The notes under the pieces: model-generated
Told to the model about the DNA's origin: nothing
The model's input: the letters and a program-made list of their open reading frames with translations, nothing else
The model's database searches: none
Made by a program: the position numbers and the translations under genes
Part shown: in pieces, positions 16,697-25,638 of the stretch
Layout of the letters: each line of letters opens with the position of its first letter
How positions within the stretch are numbered: position 1 is the first letter of the stretch
Assembly (NCBI GenBank): GCA_018897105.1
Contig: JAHILF010000005.1
Span: 1 to 64,000 of the forward strand
Reading direction: 5' to 3'
Length of the DNA: 64,000 nucleotides
Source: Pseudomonadota bacterium
GTDB taxonomy: Bacteria; Desulfobacterota; Desulfobulbia; Desulfobulbales; SURF-16

Positions 16697-19621
16697 ATGA
16701 GTACTGCCAGGCCCACGGTGTTCATCAGTTACAGCCACCTGGATGAGGAGTGGAAAAATCAGCTTCTCCCGCATCTCAAGGCCTTTGAGCAGCAGGGTGA
16801 TCTGCTGCTCTGGCATGACCGCAGGATCGACACCGGCGCGGACTGGTATCCTGAGATCCAACAGGCGGTGGAGGGGGCTCGGGTGGCGGTCTGCCTCATC
16901 ACCAAAAATTTCCTGGCCTCGGATTTTATTACCAAGGAGGAGGTGCCGGCCCTGCTCAAACGGCGGGAGGCAGAAGACCTGACCATCCTGCCCCTGCTGG
17001 TCTCACCCTGCACCTGGCAGCGTATTCGCTGGCTCAAGGGCATCCAGATGTTTCCCCCGGACAACAAGTGTCTTGCCGCCATAAAAGATGAAACAGAGTG
17101 TGAGCAACTGCTCGTGGATTTTGCGGTCAAGGTTGTGGATCGGGCATTGGCAACGGGCCAGAATCATGAGGTTTCCGTTTTTGAAAATCTGCTGGGTAAC
17201 GACGTTTCGGAAGGGGTGACGGACCGGGCGCTGCCGGGCCTCTTGGGTAAGGATGTTCACGCTTACCAGGATCTCTTGGTCAACATTGACTTTTCGGCAG
17301 AACCACCCAGCCAATCGAGTTTCCCTACCTCGCTCTTAGAATTATTGCTGCCTCCAGTGGAGATCTCCCGTCTGCCCGTGACCGGGGCTGAACTCTTTGG
17401 CCGGGAGGCGGAATTGGAATTGCTGGACAGCGTCTGGGAGCAGGGCAAAAGTAATGTCGTCTGTTTTGTGGCCTGGGGCGGGGTGGGCAAATCCACCCTG
17501 ATCAACAAATGGCTGACGGAGATGGCTGCGGACAGCTATCGCGGTGCTGCCAATGTCTTTGGCTGGTCTTTTTACAGCCAAGGAACCGGCGAACGGGTCA
17601 CCTCGGCGGACCGCTTCATTGCCGATGCCTTGGCCTGGTTCGGCGACCCGGATCCTATGACCGGCTCTCCCTGGGACAAGGGCCAGCGGCTGGCAGGCCT
17701 CATCAAGCAGCAGCGGACGCTGCTGGTGCTTGACGGCCTGGAGCCACTGCAGGCCGAGCATGATTTTGACAAGGGCCGCATCAAGGACCCCGGCCTGGCG
17801 GCCCTGGTTGCGGAACTGGCCAGGAATAATCCCGGCCTCTGCCTCATCACCAGCCGGGAAGAGGTGGCCGATCTCCGTCGTTTCCCGCAAACTGTTCAGG
17901 CACGAAACCTGGAGCAGATTTCCGCCGCAGCGGGCCGGGCTCTGCTGCGGGTTGGCGGGGTGCAGGGCAAGGACCTGGAGCTGGAGGAGGCTTCGAGAGA
18001 ATTCGGCAACCATGCCCTGGCCGTTAAGCTCCTGGCCGCCTATCTCCATGAGATCCCCGGCCACCATATCAAAGAGGCGGCCGACATCCCTGACCTGGAA
18101 ATCCCCGAGGAGCATGGTCGCCAACCCCGGCGGGTCATGGCTGCCCTGGTCGGTCTTTTAGGGGATTCACCGGAGGTCGAGTACCTGCGGATTCTTGGCC
18201 TCTTTGACCGCCCGGCGGACAAAGAGGCCCTGGCCGCGCTGCTCACCCCGCCTGCCATCCCGGATCTCACCGGTCGCATCATGGCCGTTAAGGAGGAAGA
18301 CCGCCATGAATGCCTCACTCGCCTACGGCGCCTGGGTCTCCTTGCCCCGGCAAGCAGCCAACGACCCGGTGATCTGGACTGCCACCCCCTGGTGCGGGAG
18401 CATTTTTGTGACCTTCTTCGGGAGCAATTCCCCGCAGCCTGGCAGCAGGGCAACCTACGACTCTATGAGTATTATAAAAGTGTTGCCAAGGAATACCCGG
18501 AAACCATCGAGGAGATGACCCCTCTCTTTTACGCCTGCGCCCATGGTTGCCGGGCTGGTCGCCAGCAGGAGGCGTTAGATAAGGTTTATTGGAAACGAAT
18601 TAGTAGAAAGCAGGAAGCTTACATTAATCATAAACTCGGCGCTTTAGGCTCTGATTTGGCTGCCCTTGCTAATTTTTTTGAGTTACTGTGGGAACGGCCC
18701 ATTGCGGGGCTAACCGAGAAGGGTTGGTTTTTTCTCTTAGGTTGTGCAGGTTTCAACCTTCGAGCCTTAGGCCAGCTGAGCGAGGCCTCTAGGCCAATGG
18801 AAGCTAGTCTGGATGCTGCTGTGGTAGGGAAAGACTGGGAAAACGCCGCCATAGCTGCCGCCAACCTTAGCGAACTCTGTCTTGCATTAGGCAAGGTGGA
18901 CCAGGCTATGAAGTATGGGGAGCGATCGGTGGAATTGGCCGACTGGAGCGGTGATGTTTTCCAGCGCTTGGCCAGACGCACCACCCATGCATCTTCCCTC
19001 CATCAGGCTGGCCAATTAGCTGTGGCAGAGGAATTATTCCACCAAGCTGAGGCCATACATCGGGAACGCCAACCCCTGTATCCCTTTCTCAACTCCATGC
19101 CAGGCTTCTTATACTGCGACCTACTTCTCAATCTACATAAGCCGACCGAGGCTTTGGAACGAGCTGAGAAAGCATTGGGGGAGAGCAAAACGCATGGAGT
19201 CCTTCGTGATATCGGCCTGGATTACCTCACCCTAGGTCGAGCTTGCTTTTGGCTGGGTGATTCAGATACTGCTGCCACTCACCTGGACCGTGCTATGGAC
19301 TTCCTGCGCAAGGCAAATGAACAGGAGTTGCTGGTTCGCGGCCTCCTAGCCCAGGCCGCCTTCTGGCGGGAGCAAGGGCAGTTCCATGCCGCCCGCCGGG
19401 ACTTGGATGAGGTTCTGGAGATCGTCGAGCGGTGCGGCATGCGGCTCTTCCTCACCGACTATCATCTGGAAAGCTGCCGCCTGCTGCTGGCTGAAAACGA
19501 CCTGCCCTCCGCCCGCGGTCACCTGGGCCTGGCCAAAAAACTGGTCGAGGAAACCGGCTACCACCGTCGTGACCGGGAGGTAGAGGAACTTGAAAAGCTG
19601 TTGGCCGATGTCAAACGATGA
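16697..19621 (+). CDS. TIR-STAND ATPase-TPR protein (putative immune sensor)
   Basis: The protein has 974 residues. The N-terminal TIR domain (about 5-140) shows TVFISYSHLDEEW, LLLWHDRRIDTGADW and FLASDFITKEEVPALL; the last is the region that holds the catalytic Glu in NADase TIRs. The STAND/NB-ARC-like NTPase has Walker A AWGGVGKSTLINKW (about 260), Walker B-like LLVLDGLEPL (about 341) and sensor region LCLITSREEVADLRR. The C-terminal third (about 590-960) is helical repeat of TPR type (LDYLTLGRACFWLGDSDTAA). I chose the ATG at 16697, where the TIR domain begins; the 32 extra N-terminal track residues look non-coding. Inferred role: a sensor that oligomerises and degrades NAD+. The TPR-coding stretch has lower GC and rarer codons than its flanks. 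Confidence 0.88.
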   Translation: MSTARPTVFISYSHLDEEWKNQLLPHLKAFEQQGDLLLWHDRRIDTGADWYPEIQQAVEGARVAVCLITKNFLASDFITKEEVPALLKRREAEDLTILPLLVSPCTWQRIRWLKGIQMFPPDNKCLAAIKDETECEQLLVDFAVKVVDRALATGQNHEVSVFENLLGNDVSEGVTDRALPGLLGKDVHAYQDLLVNIDFSAEPPSQSSFPTSLLELLLPPVEISRLPVTGAELFGREAELELLDSVWEQGKSNVVCFVAWGGVGKSTLINKWLTEMAADSYRGAANVFGWSFYSQGTGERVTSADRFIADALAWFGDPDPMTGSPWDKGQRLAGLIKQQRTLLVLDGLEPLQAEHDFDKGRIKDPGLAALVAELARNNPGLCLITSREEVADLRRFPQTVQARNLEQISAAAGRALLRVGGVQGKDLELEEASREFGNHALAVKLLAAYLHEIPGHHIKEAADIPDLEIPEEHGRQPRRVMAALVGLLGDSPEVEYLRILGLFDRPADKEALAALLTPPAIPDLTGRIMAVKEEDRHECLTRLRRLGLLAPASSQRPGDLDCHPLVREHFCDLLREQFPAAWQQGNLRLYEYYKSVAKEYPETIEEMTPLFYACAHGCRAGRQQEALDKVYWKRISRKQEAYINHKLGALGSDLAALANFFELLWERPIAGLTEKGWFFLLGCAGFNLRALGQLSEASRPMEASLDAAVVGKDWENAAIAAANLSELCLALGKVDQAMKYGERSVELADWSGDVFQRLARRTTHASSLHQAGQLAVAEELFHQAEAIHRERQPLYPFLNSMPGFLYCDLLLNLHKPTEALERAEKALGESKTHGVLRDIGLDYLTLGRACFWLGDSDTAATHLDRAMDFLRKANEQELLVRGLLAQAAFWREQGQFHAARRDLDEVLEIVERCGMRLFLTDYHLESCRLLLAENDLPSARGHLGLAKKLVEETGYHRRDREVEELEKLLADVKR

Positions 19622-19693
19622 AATCAGTCGTTATTTGACGAAGACAATACGAGAATATCCCATCATCACACCCCAAGTATGGAGGATCCGGAA

Positions 19694-22600
19694 ATGATCA
19701 AGCTCATCGTTGAAGGCAAACCGCATGACACCACAACAACAATTCCTGATGATCTGCGGGATCTTCTGGTCGGCGAGCGCTGCGAGCTGGTTGATTTTGA
19801 CCTCGATACCAGAAGTCGCGGTGTGGAAGAGGCTCCACCTCCAATTGAAATCAAGGCCAATGAAGACGACCTGTTGGAACTGGAGCTGGAGGGCGGTGCA
19901 CGGATCTGGATGAGCGTGGCTGAATACCGTGACCACATCGCCGCCCGCTCAATGCGCGGCCCGCAGGAAAAGGGGACGGTCCGGATCAATGCCAGCCTGC
20001 CGCAAATGACCGAGGAGCGCGGGATCTTGCAGTGGGTTGTCAAGAGGCTGCGTTTCCTGGGTTTTGATGTGGCCGAGGGTGCGGCCGAAAAACTGGCCGA
20101 ACGGATCGACACCAGAAAAGGCCTGGAGGGACTCTATAGCTGTTCCATCGACAAGGAGAAACTGGAGCTGTACGAGCACCCGGACTTTCCGAGCGGGGCT
20201 GATCCGTTCCTGGTCTTTATCCACGGCACCATGTCCAGCACGGAAGGCAGTTTCGGCGGATTGTGGAGCGAGCAGCCCCAGGTACGCCGGCGGCTGGCCG
20301 AACATTATGACGGCCGGACCTACGCCTTTGAGCATAAGACCTTTTCCGAAAGCCCCATTGTCAACGCCCTGGCCTTGGCCAAGGCCCTGCCTGACGGAGC
20401 GCGCCTTCACTTGGTGAGCCACTCCCGGGGGGGCATGATCGGCGAACTCCTGTGCCGAGGCGGCAGGTTATTGACAGATGGGGCCACAGCGCTCTTTGAT
20501 GATACTGACTTTAAACTGTTCAAGGCCGCTGACCAGGCCGTGCCGCGTAGCGCCCTGCGGGAACTGGAGGCGGTGCTGCGGCAGAAACGGTTTACCGTTG
20601 AACGGTTCGTGCGGGTGGCCTGCCCGGCCCGGGGCACAACCCTGGCGTCAAAGCGGCTTGACCGCTATCTCTCACTGTTGAACCTGGGGCTCTCATCCCT
20701 GGACAAGAGCGGTTGGGCAGGGGATATCTTGTGGCTGGTGGGGGCAATTATCAAAGAACGCACCGACCCCCGCGTCATGCCGGGTCTGGAGGCGATGATG
20801 CCCGAGTCCACCACTGTCAAACTGTTGAACCGGTCCGATGTGACGGTTACCGGAGCGCTGCGGGTCATTGCCGGAGATTACGACGGCGGCAGCATACTCG
20901 GCTGGGTGGCCAATTGGGCAACGGAAGGATTTTTCGGCTCCGAGAACGACACGGTGATCAACACCCCGTCCATGTATGGCGGCGCTCTCCGGCAGGAAAA
21001 CCTTGGCTGGTATTACTTTGCCCAGGGCAGTAATGTTTGGCATTTCAGCTATTTCAGAGAGCAGATCACAGCTGGACTTCTGGCCGACGGTCTGCTCCAG
21101 GATGGGACGGAGAGGGCCGGGTTCCTGCCCATCTCTCAGGCCCCGCATCGGCACGACCCCATCGGCCGGGGCGTTGCTCTGGATTTCGCCGTTGAAGGGT
21201 GGGGCGCTCCCCTGGGGTGCAAAGCACCGTCAGCCAACGGCAGAAAACCGCTTGTGCTTCTGGTGCCGGGGATCATGGGGAGTCACCTGCAGGTCGCGGA
21301 CAGGAGGGTCTGGCTGGATTTTCTGGCCATTGCCCGCGGCAAATTGAAAGAACTCGACATTGATGCGTCGGGGGTGACCACGGACGGCGCCATGAAGCTG
21401 TCCTATGGAGACTTTGGTTCCTTTCTCTCAGCAAAAAATGAGGTCATTTACTTCCCCTATGACTGGCGGCGGCCGCTACGGGAACAGGGTACGGAATTTG
21501 CCCGTTTCATGGGCCAGGTGCTCGACGCGGCAGCGGCAAACGGCAGGCCTGTGCGAATCGTGGCCCACTCCATGGGTGGACTCCTGGTGCGCATGGCAGC
21601 GGTTCTCTCCAATCCCGAGCGGAACGGCAACCGCTGGTGGGAACGTTTCAGCGCGGCCGGCACAACCAACCGACTGGTCATGGCCGGTACACCCAATAAA
21701 GGCTCGTGGACCGTGCCCTACGCTCTCACTGGACGTGATTCCATTGTCAAGGTGCTGGCCGCCGTGGATTTGAGTCATGATAGAGAGGAGATCCTGCGAT
21801 GTATTTCCGGCTTTACCGGATTTCTGGAGATGCTTCCAGACGACGGGGATGGCCACTGCTTCGACATTGATAGCTGGGAGAAGTGGCAGAAGGCGGACGG
21901 GGAGGAATGGCCCCTTCCCGATGCCGCTTTACTCGCTGCCTGCCGTGAAAACCGCAGGCTTCTTGACCGATTTGATTTTACCGGAGATGCCGGAATAATC
22001 CGTTACGTAGCCGGCTGTGAGGATGAAACTCCGTCCGGGGTCCGGATCGTTAACGCGAAGGGCAGGAATGAACTCATTTTTGACCGCTCCACTAAGGGGG
22101 ACGGCCGGGTCCTCTGGGCCACGGGTATCCCTAAAGGAATCAAGACATGGTACGTGAATGCCGCCCACGGCGATATTTTGAACCAGGAAGATGCCTTCAA
22201 TGGCCTGTCTGAGATCATCGAATACGGTGAGACCAGCCTGCTGCCCACTGAACCGCCGGCCCGGCGTGCGCTTGCGGCTGGGGAAGAGATTATGGTTGAC
22301 CGGGGGTTGCCGATGTATCCGGATCAGAACATGCTTATCCGTGCCGCTTTGGGGGGGAGGATTCTTCCACCCAGGGATCGGAGGACCGAGAAATTTCCTG
22401 CATTCAAGGTCGTGGTCTGCCATGGGGATTTACTGGCAGCTAGGAATCCGGTGGCTGTTGGGCATTATTTCGGTGATACCATCAACGGCAGCGAGGCGGT
22501 CCTGGACCGGCGGCTCGACGGGCTGCTCACCCGGCGTTATCAACTCGGAATTTATACCGGTGCCGAGGGGAGCGTCAATGTCTTTGTTCATACGGAAAAC

Positions 22601-25123
22601 AAGAAAAAATATACCGCCATCATTATCGGTTTGGGTCAGGTCGGCGAGCTGACCCAAGCCCGACTTGCCAACTGCTTTGCCAGGGCGATCCTGGAATTTG
22701 CCACCTCGCCTGCTGTAGATGCCATTGGGCCACAGGGGGTTGAACTTTCCATCAGCACCCTGCTCATCGGCAGCGGTTCAGGCTGGGGTCTCGGGGTTCA
22801 GGAAAGCGTTCGTGGCTTGGTTGACGGTGCCCGGCGCGCCAATATGAAACTTGCAGAATTGGACGGCGCACCGATTCGGCTGCGTGAGTTGGAACTCCTT
22901 GAGATTTTTGAGGATAGAGCGCTCATCGCCCTGCGCGCTGTTCGCAGCCTTGCCACCCTCGGGGGGCTCGCAGGGGTCGAGTACGAGGCCTCCCTGCGCT
23001 GTGGAACCGGCGGACTTCAGCGGGCGGTCTGCGAGGATGGCGGCGACTGGTGGCAGCGACTCAAGGTGGAGATGAATGACAAGGACGAGTTGAAGTTTAC
23101 CTCCCTGACCGGCCTGGCCCGCATCGAGGAAAGGGGGCAGCCTACCCAGCTGGCCCTGGTGGATCGTCTGGTGAAGAATGCCGTAACCAATTCGTCGATC
23201 TCAACCCGGGAGATGAACGCCATTTACAACCTTTTGTTCCCCAACTCATTGAAAATGAGTGCCCCGGACCAGGGCGATCTGCTGCTGATGCTCGACCCCA
23301 AAACCGCAGGTTATCCATGGGAGATGATGTATGTCGGAGAAGGGACGCAGAAGGAGCCCCTGGCCTTACGGGCCGGTTTGATCCGGCAGCTCAGTCTGCC
23401 TGAATTCCGGGAACGGCCGGTGTACAGCTCACGGCAACATGCCCTGGTCATTGCCGATCCAGACCTGAAGTCAAGCAAATTTCCCGAGCTTTCCGGCGCC
23501 CTGCAGGAAGGGAAAGCGGTGGTCAGGATTCTTGAGCAGAAGGGATTTCAGGTGGAAAGGCAGTTGCAAAGCGACCCGCTTTCGATTGCCGGCGCCCTTT
23601 TCGCCGGCGACTACCGTATTCTCCATCTGGCCGGACACGGGGTTTTTGAGTATCCTATTACCAGTAAAGGCAGGGATGGCACCAGCAGAACCAGCCTTGT
23701 CACCGGCATGGTTCTGGAATGGCCGACAAATGCAGAAACCGAAAAGGATGATGCCCGGCAGGACCCGGTCCTGTTGACCGCCGTGGAAGTTCGTCAGATG
23801 ATCGCCGTGCCGGAGTTGGTCTTTATCAACTGCTGTTTTCTGGGCCAGATGGAGGGCCTTGACAAGTGGTTTGCCAAACGGCATCTCTTTGCCGCCAGCC
23901 TTGCTGCTAAATTTATCAGCATGGGGGTGCGAGCCGTGGTGGCCGCTGGCTGGGCAGTGAACGACAGCGCAGCCGAAATATTCGCCACTTCCTTTTACAA
24001 TGCCATGTTCGATGGTCACACCTTTGGCGATGCGGTTCGCGCCGCCCGTTGCAAGGCCCATGAGCAGGTGGGGAGTTGCAATACCTGGGCCGCATACCAG
24101 TGTTATGGCGATCCTGGTTTTCGTTTCCGGGAGAACCATGCGGCACGTCCGAGAAAGTTTTTCCTTGCCCCCCGAGAGGTGGTGTGCGAGTTGCGCGCCT
24201 TGGGCGAGAAGAAAAGGGATGCGCGGGGCAACCGGCTGAGCTCCGCTGACCTGACACGAGATCTGGAGCAGCTTGAACGTCTTATTCCACATGAATGGAT
24301 GATACAAAATGGCGAGATCCGGGCCGCCCTAGCCGCTGTTTATGCCGAATTGGGAGATAACGACCGGGCCATCGAACACTACGAGGCCGCTGAGATATGC
24401 CGGGACGGCGGCTGTACGGTTCGAGATCTGAACCAGTTGTCCAACCTGCGGGTCCGGCGGGCGCAAGATTATCCGCCTGAGCAGGCGGATAAGGAAATAC
24501 TTAGGGAGATAGAAATTCTCACCAGAAGGGCGGGCGAATTGGGTGAGACCCCCGATATCTGCACCATAACCGGCAGTGCGGTAAAGCGGCTGTTGCTGAA
24601 GGTGGCCGACAAGAAACCGACAAAGAAGAAAGAACTGGCGGACCTCATCCGTTTGATGGAGGAATGGTATGAGAAGGCAGTGAAAAGTGACGGTGAATTG
24701 GATCCCTATGCCGCCATGAACTCAATCTGTGCCGCCATCATCGAGGAGTGCTGGGCGGTATCGCCATCGCCTAACCAGGAAAAATTGGCAAAGATCCGCA
24801 ACCTCCTTGATCAAGCGACTATGGCCGGGCAGCGCCTGGAAGAAAAGGACCCGCGTTTCTGGAACGGGGTTCATGCCATCGACGCCGATCTCTACCGTTT
24901 TATTCTGACCCGGATGAAGGGAGGATTGGAGATCGATGGTGTTCCGGATACAAAGGAATTAAATGAGCGGTATAACAATCTGGCGGACAAATACGGTACC
25001 CCCCGGAAGATGGGTTCGGTTGCGGATCAGATCAAATTTGTCGCTCGTTTCCTGCCGGAGAAGGAGATGAAAGAGGTTAAGCACGACCTTGAGAAATTGG
25101 CAGAAAATTTGAGAAAGGGATAG
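19694..25123 (+). CDS. Dual alpha/beta-hydrolase-CHAT protease fusion protein
   Basis: The protein has 1809 residues from the ATG at 19694, which has GGAGG 8 nt upstream; an earlier ATG at 19679 has none. Positions below count from 19679. Hydrolase 1 has VFIHGTMSSTEG (about 178) and nucleophile elbow SHSRGG (247). Hydrolase 2 (LCAT-like) has LVPGIMGSHL (527), FPYDWRRPL and elbow AHSMGG (628). A middle domain starts VVVCHGDLLAARNPVAVGHY. The CHAT caspase-like domain has its His in LHLAGHG (1318) and Cys in LVFINCCF (1383), then AVVAAGWAVND. A helical TPR-like tail ends the protein. No signal peptide is visible. Inferred role: a multi-effector hydrolase/protease acting with the TIR-STAND gene 72 bp upstream. 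Substrates are unknown. Confidence 0.85.
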   Translation: MIKLIVEGKPHDTTTTIPDDLRDLLVGERCELVDFDLDTRSRGVEEAPPPIEIKANEDDLLELELEGGARIWMSVAEYRDHIAARSMRGPQEKGTVRINASLPQMTEERGILQWVVKRLRFLGFDVAEGAAEKLAERIDTRKGLEGLYSCSIDKEKLELYEHPDFPSGADPFLVFIHGTMSSTEGSFGGLWSEQPQVRRRLAEHYDGRTYAFEHKTFSESPIVNALALAKALPDGARLHLVSHSRGGMIGELLCRGGRLLTDGATALFDDTDFKLFKAADQAVPRSALRELEAVLRQKRFTVERFVRVACPARGTTLASKRLDRYLSLLNLGLSSLDKSGWAGDILWLVGAIIKERTDPRVMPGLEAMMPESTTVKLLNRSDVTVTGALRVIAGDYDGGSILGWVANWATEGFFGSENDTVINTPSMYGGALRQENLGWYYFAQGSNVWHFSYFREQITAGLLADGLLQDGTERAGFLPISQAPHRHDPIGRGVALDFAVEGWGAPLGCKAPSANGRKPLVLLVPGIMGSHLQVADRRVWLDFLAIARGKLKELDIDASGVTTDGAMKLSYGDFGSFLSAKNEVIYFPYDWRRPLREQGTEFARFMGQVLDAAAANGRPVRIVAHSMGGLLVRMAAVLSNPERNGNRWWERFSAAGTTNRLVMAGTPNKGSWTVPYALTGRDSIVKVLAAVDLSHDREEILRCISGFTGFLEMLPDDGDGHCFDIDSWEKWQKADGEEWPLPDAALLAACRENRRLLDRFDFTGDAGIIRYVAGCEDETPSGVRIVNAKGRNELIFDRSTKGDGRVLWATGIPKGIKTWYVNAAHGDILNQEDAFNGLSEIIEYGETSLLPTEPPARRALAAGEEIMVDRGLPMYPDQNMLIRAALGGRILPPRDRRTEKFPAFKVVVCHGDLLAARNPVAVGHYFGDTINGSEAVLDRRLDGLLTRRYQLGIYTGAEGSVNVFVHTENKKKYTAIIIGLGQVGELTQARLANCFARAILEFATSPAVDAIGPQGVELSISTLLIGSGSGWGLGVQESVRGLVDGARRANMKLAELDGAPIRLRELELLEIFEDRALIALRAVRSLATLGGLAGVEYEASLRCGTGGLQRAVCEDGGDWWQRLKVEMNDKDELKFTSLTGLARIEERGQPTQLALVDRLVKNAVTNSSISTREMNAIYNLLFPNSLKMSAPDQGDLLLMLDPKTAGYPWEMMYVGEGTQKEPLALRAGLIRQLSLPEFRERPVYSSRQHALVIADPDLKSSKFPELSGALQEGKAVVRILEQKGFQVERQLQSDPLSIAGALFAGDYRILHLAGHGVFEYPITSKGRDGTSRTSLVTGMVLEWPTNAETEKDDARQDPVLLTAVEVRQMIAVPELVFINCCFLGQMEGLDKWFAKRHLFAASLAAKFISMGVRAVVAAGWAVNDSAAEIFATSFYNAMFDGHTFGDAVRAARCKAHEQVGSCNTWAAYQCYGDPGFRFRENHAARPRKFFLAPREVVCELRALGEKKRDARGNRLSSADLTRDLEQLERLIPHEWMIQNGEIRAALAAVYAELGDNDRAIEHYEAAEICRDGGCTVRDLNQLSNLRVRRAQDYPPEQADKEILREIEILTRRAGELGETPDICTITGSAVKRLLLKVADKKPTKKKELADLIRLMEEWYEKAVKSDGELDPYAAMNSICAAIIEECWAVSPSPNQEKLAKIRNLLDQATMAGQRLEEKDPRFWNGVHAIDADLYRFILTRMKGGLEIDGVPDTKELNERYNNLADKYGTPRKMGSVADQIKFVARFLPEKEMKEVKHDLEKLAENLRKG

Positions 25124-25222
25124 AAAGGAGGTCTGTTTTTTTATACTCTTTATCAGGCCAAGTCATTGTCTGGTAAAAAGATTGCCGCGAAATCCGGATT
25201 TTTTGAGCAAAAAGGAGAGACC

Positions 25223-25540
25223 ATGAGCACGCCTGTGAAAAAGATCGATACCCCTTTCGGGGAGTATGCGCCGCGGGTTGCCAGCCACGACGAACTGGAG
25301 CGCGCGGCAGCGGTCATGGGGGACGCGGTGGAGGCAATCGCCCGGGTCAACCATGACAGGTGGGCGGCGGAGAGGATTTTCCAGGGGTGGCGCTACGGGG
25401 AAGAGCGGGATGATGCCCGGAAGCTGCATCCGGATCTCGTCCCGTATGAGCTCCTCTCCGAGGCGGAAAAACGAATCGACGTGGAGGGCGCCAAAGCGAT
25501 CATTGCCGAACTGATCAGGCTTGGAATTCTTCGGCAATGA
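25223..25540 (+). CDS. RyR-domain small protein
   Basis: The 105-residue protein is almost entirely one RyR (ryanodine-receptor repeat) domain: NHDRWAAERIFQGWRYGEER, DDARKLHPDLVPYELLSEAE, then AKAIIAELIRLGIL. These conserved aromatic and basic positions match bacterial RyR domains. The ATG at 25223 has AAAGGAGAGACC upstream and is preferred to the TTG start in the track. It is the last gene of the cassette and is followed by a strong hairpin terminator. The same frame stays open back to the amber stop of the CHAT gene. The RyR role in bacteria is unproven; ligand binding or regulation of the effectors is an inference. Confidence 0.85.
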   Translation: MSTPVKKIDTPFGEYAPRVASHDELERAAAVMGDAVEAIARVNHDRWAAERIFQGWRYGEERDDARKLHPDLVPYELLSEAEKRIDVEGAKAIIAELIRLGILRQ

Positions 25541-25561
25541 TTGCTTGAACAGAATAGACAT

Positions 25562-25597
25562 AAAAAGGGAACTGACTGTCCGGTCAGTTCCCTTTTT
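25562..25597. terminator. Bidirectional intrinsic terminator
   Basis: A perfect 15-bp stem (AAAAAGGGAACTGAC / GTCAGTTCCCTTTTT) with a 6-nt loop lies between the plus-strand RyR gene and the convergent minus-strand gene. T-runs on both strands suit termination in both directions. It closes the TIR-CHAT-RyR cassette. Confidence 0.9.
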
Positions 25598-25638
25598 ATG
25601 TTATGGCCAGGTTGGCGGAAATCAGGGAATCTCAGATT

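Noticed and set aside
23471-24307. 278-residue minus-strand ORF antisense to the CHAT region
   Set aside because: The plus-strand frame carries the CHAT catalytic motifs. The antisense translation is compositionally odd and without domains.
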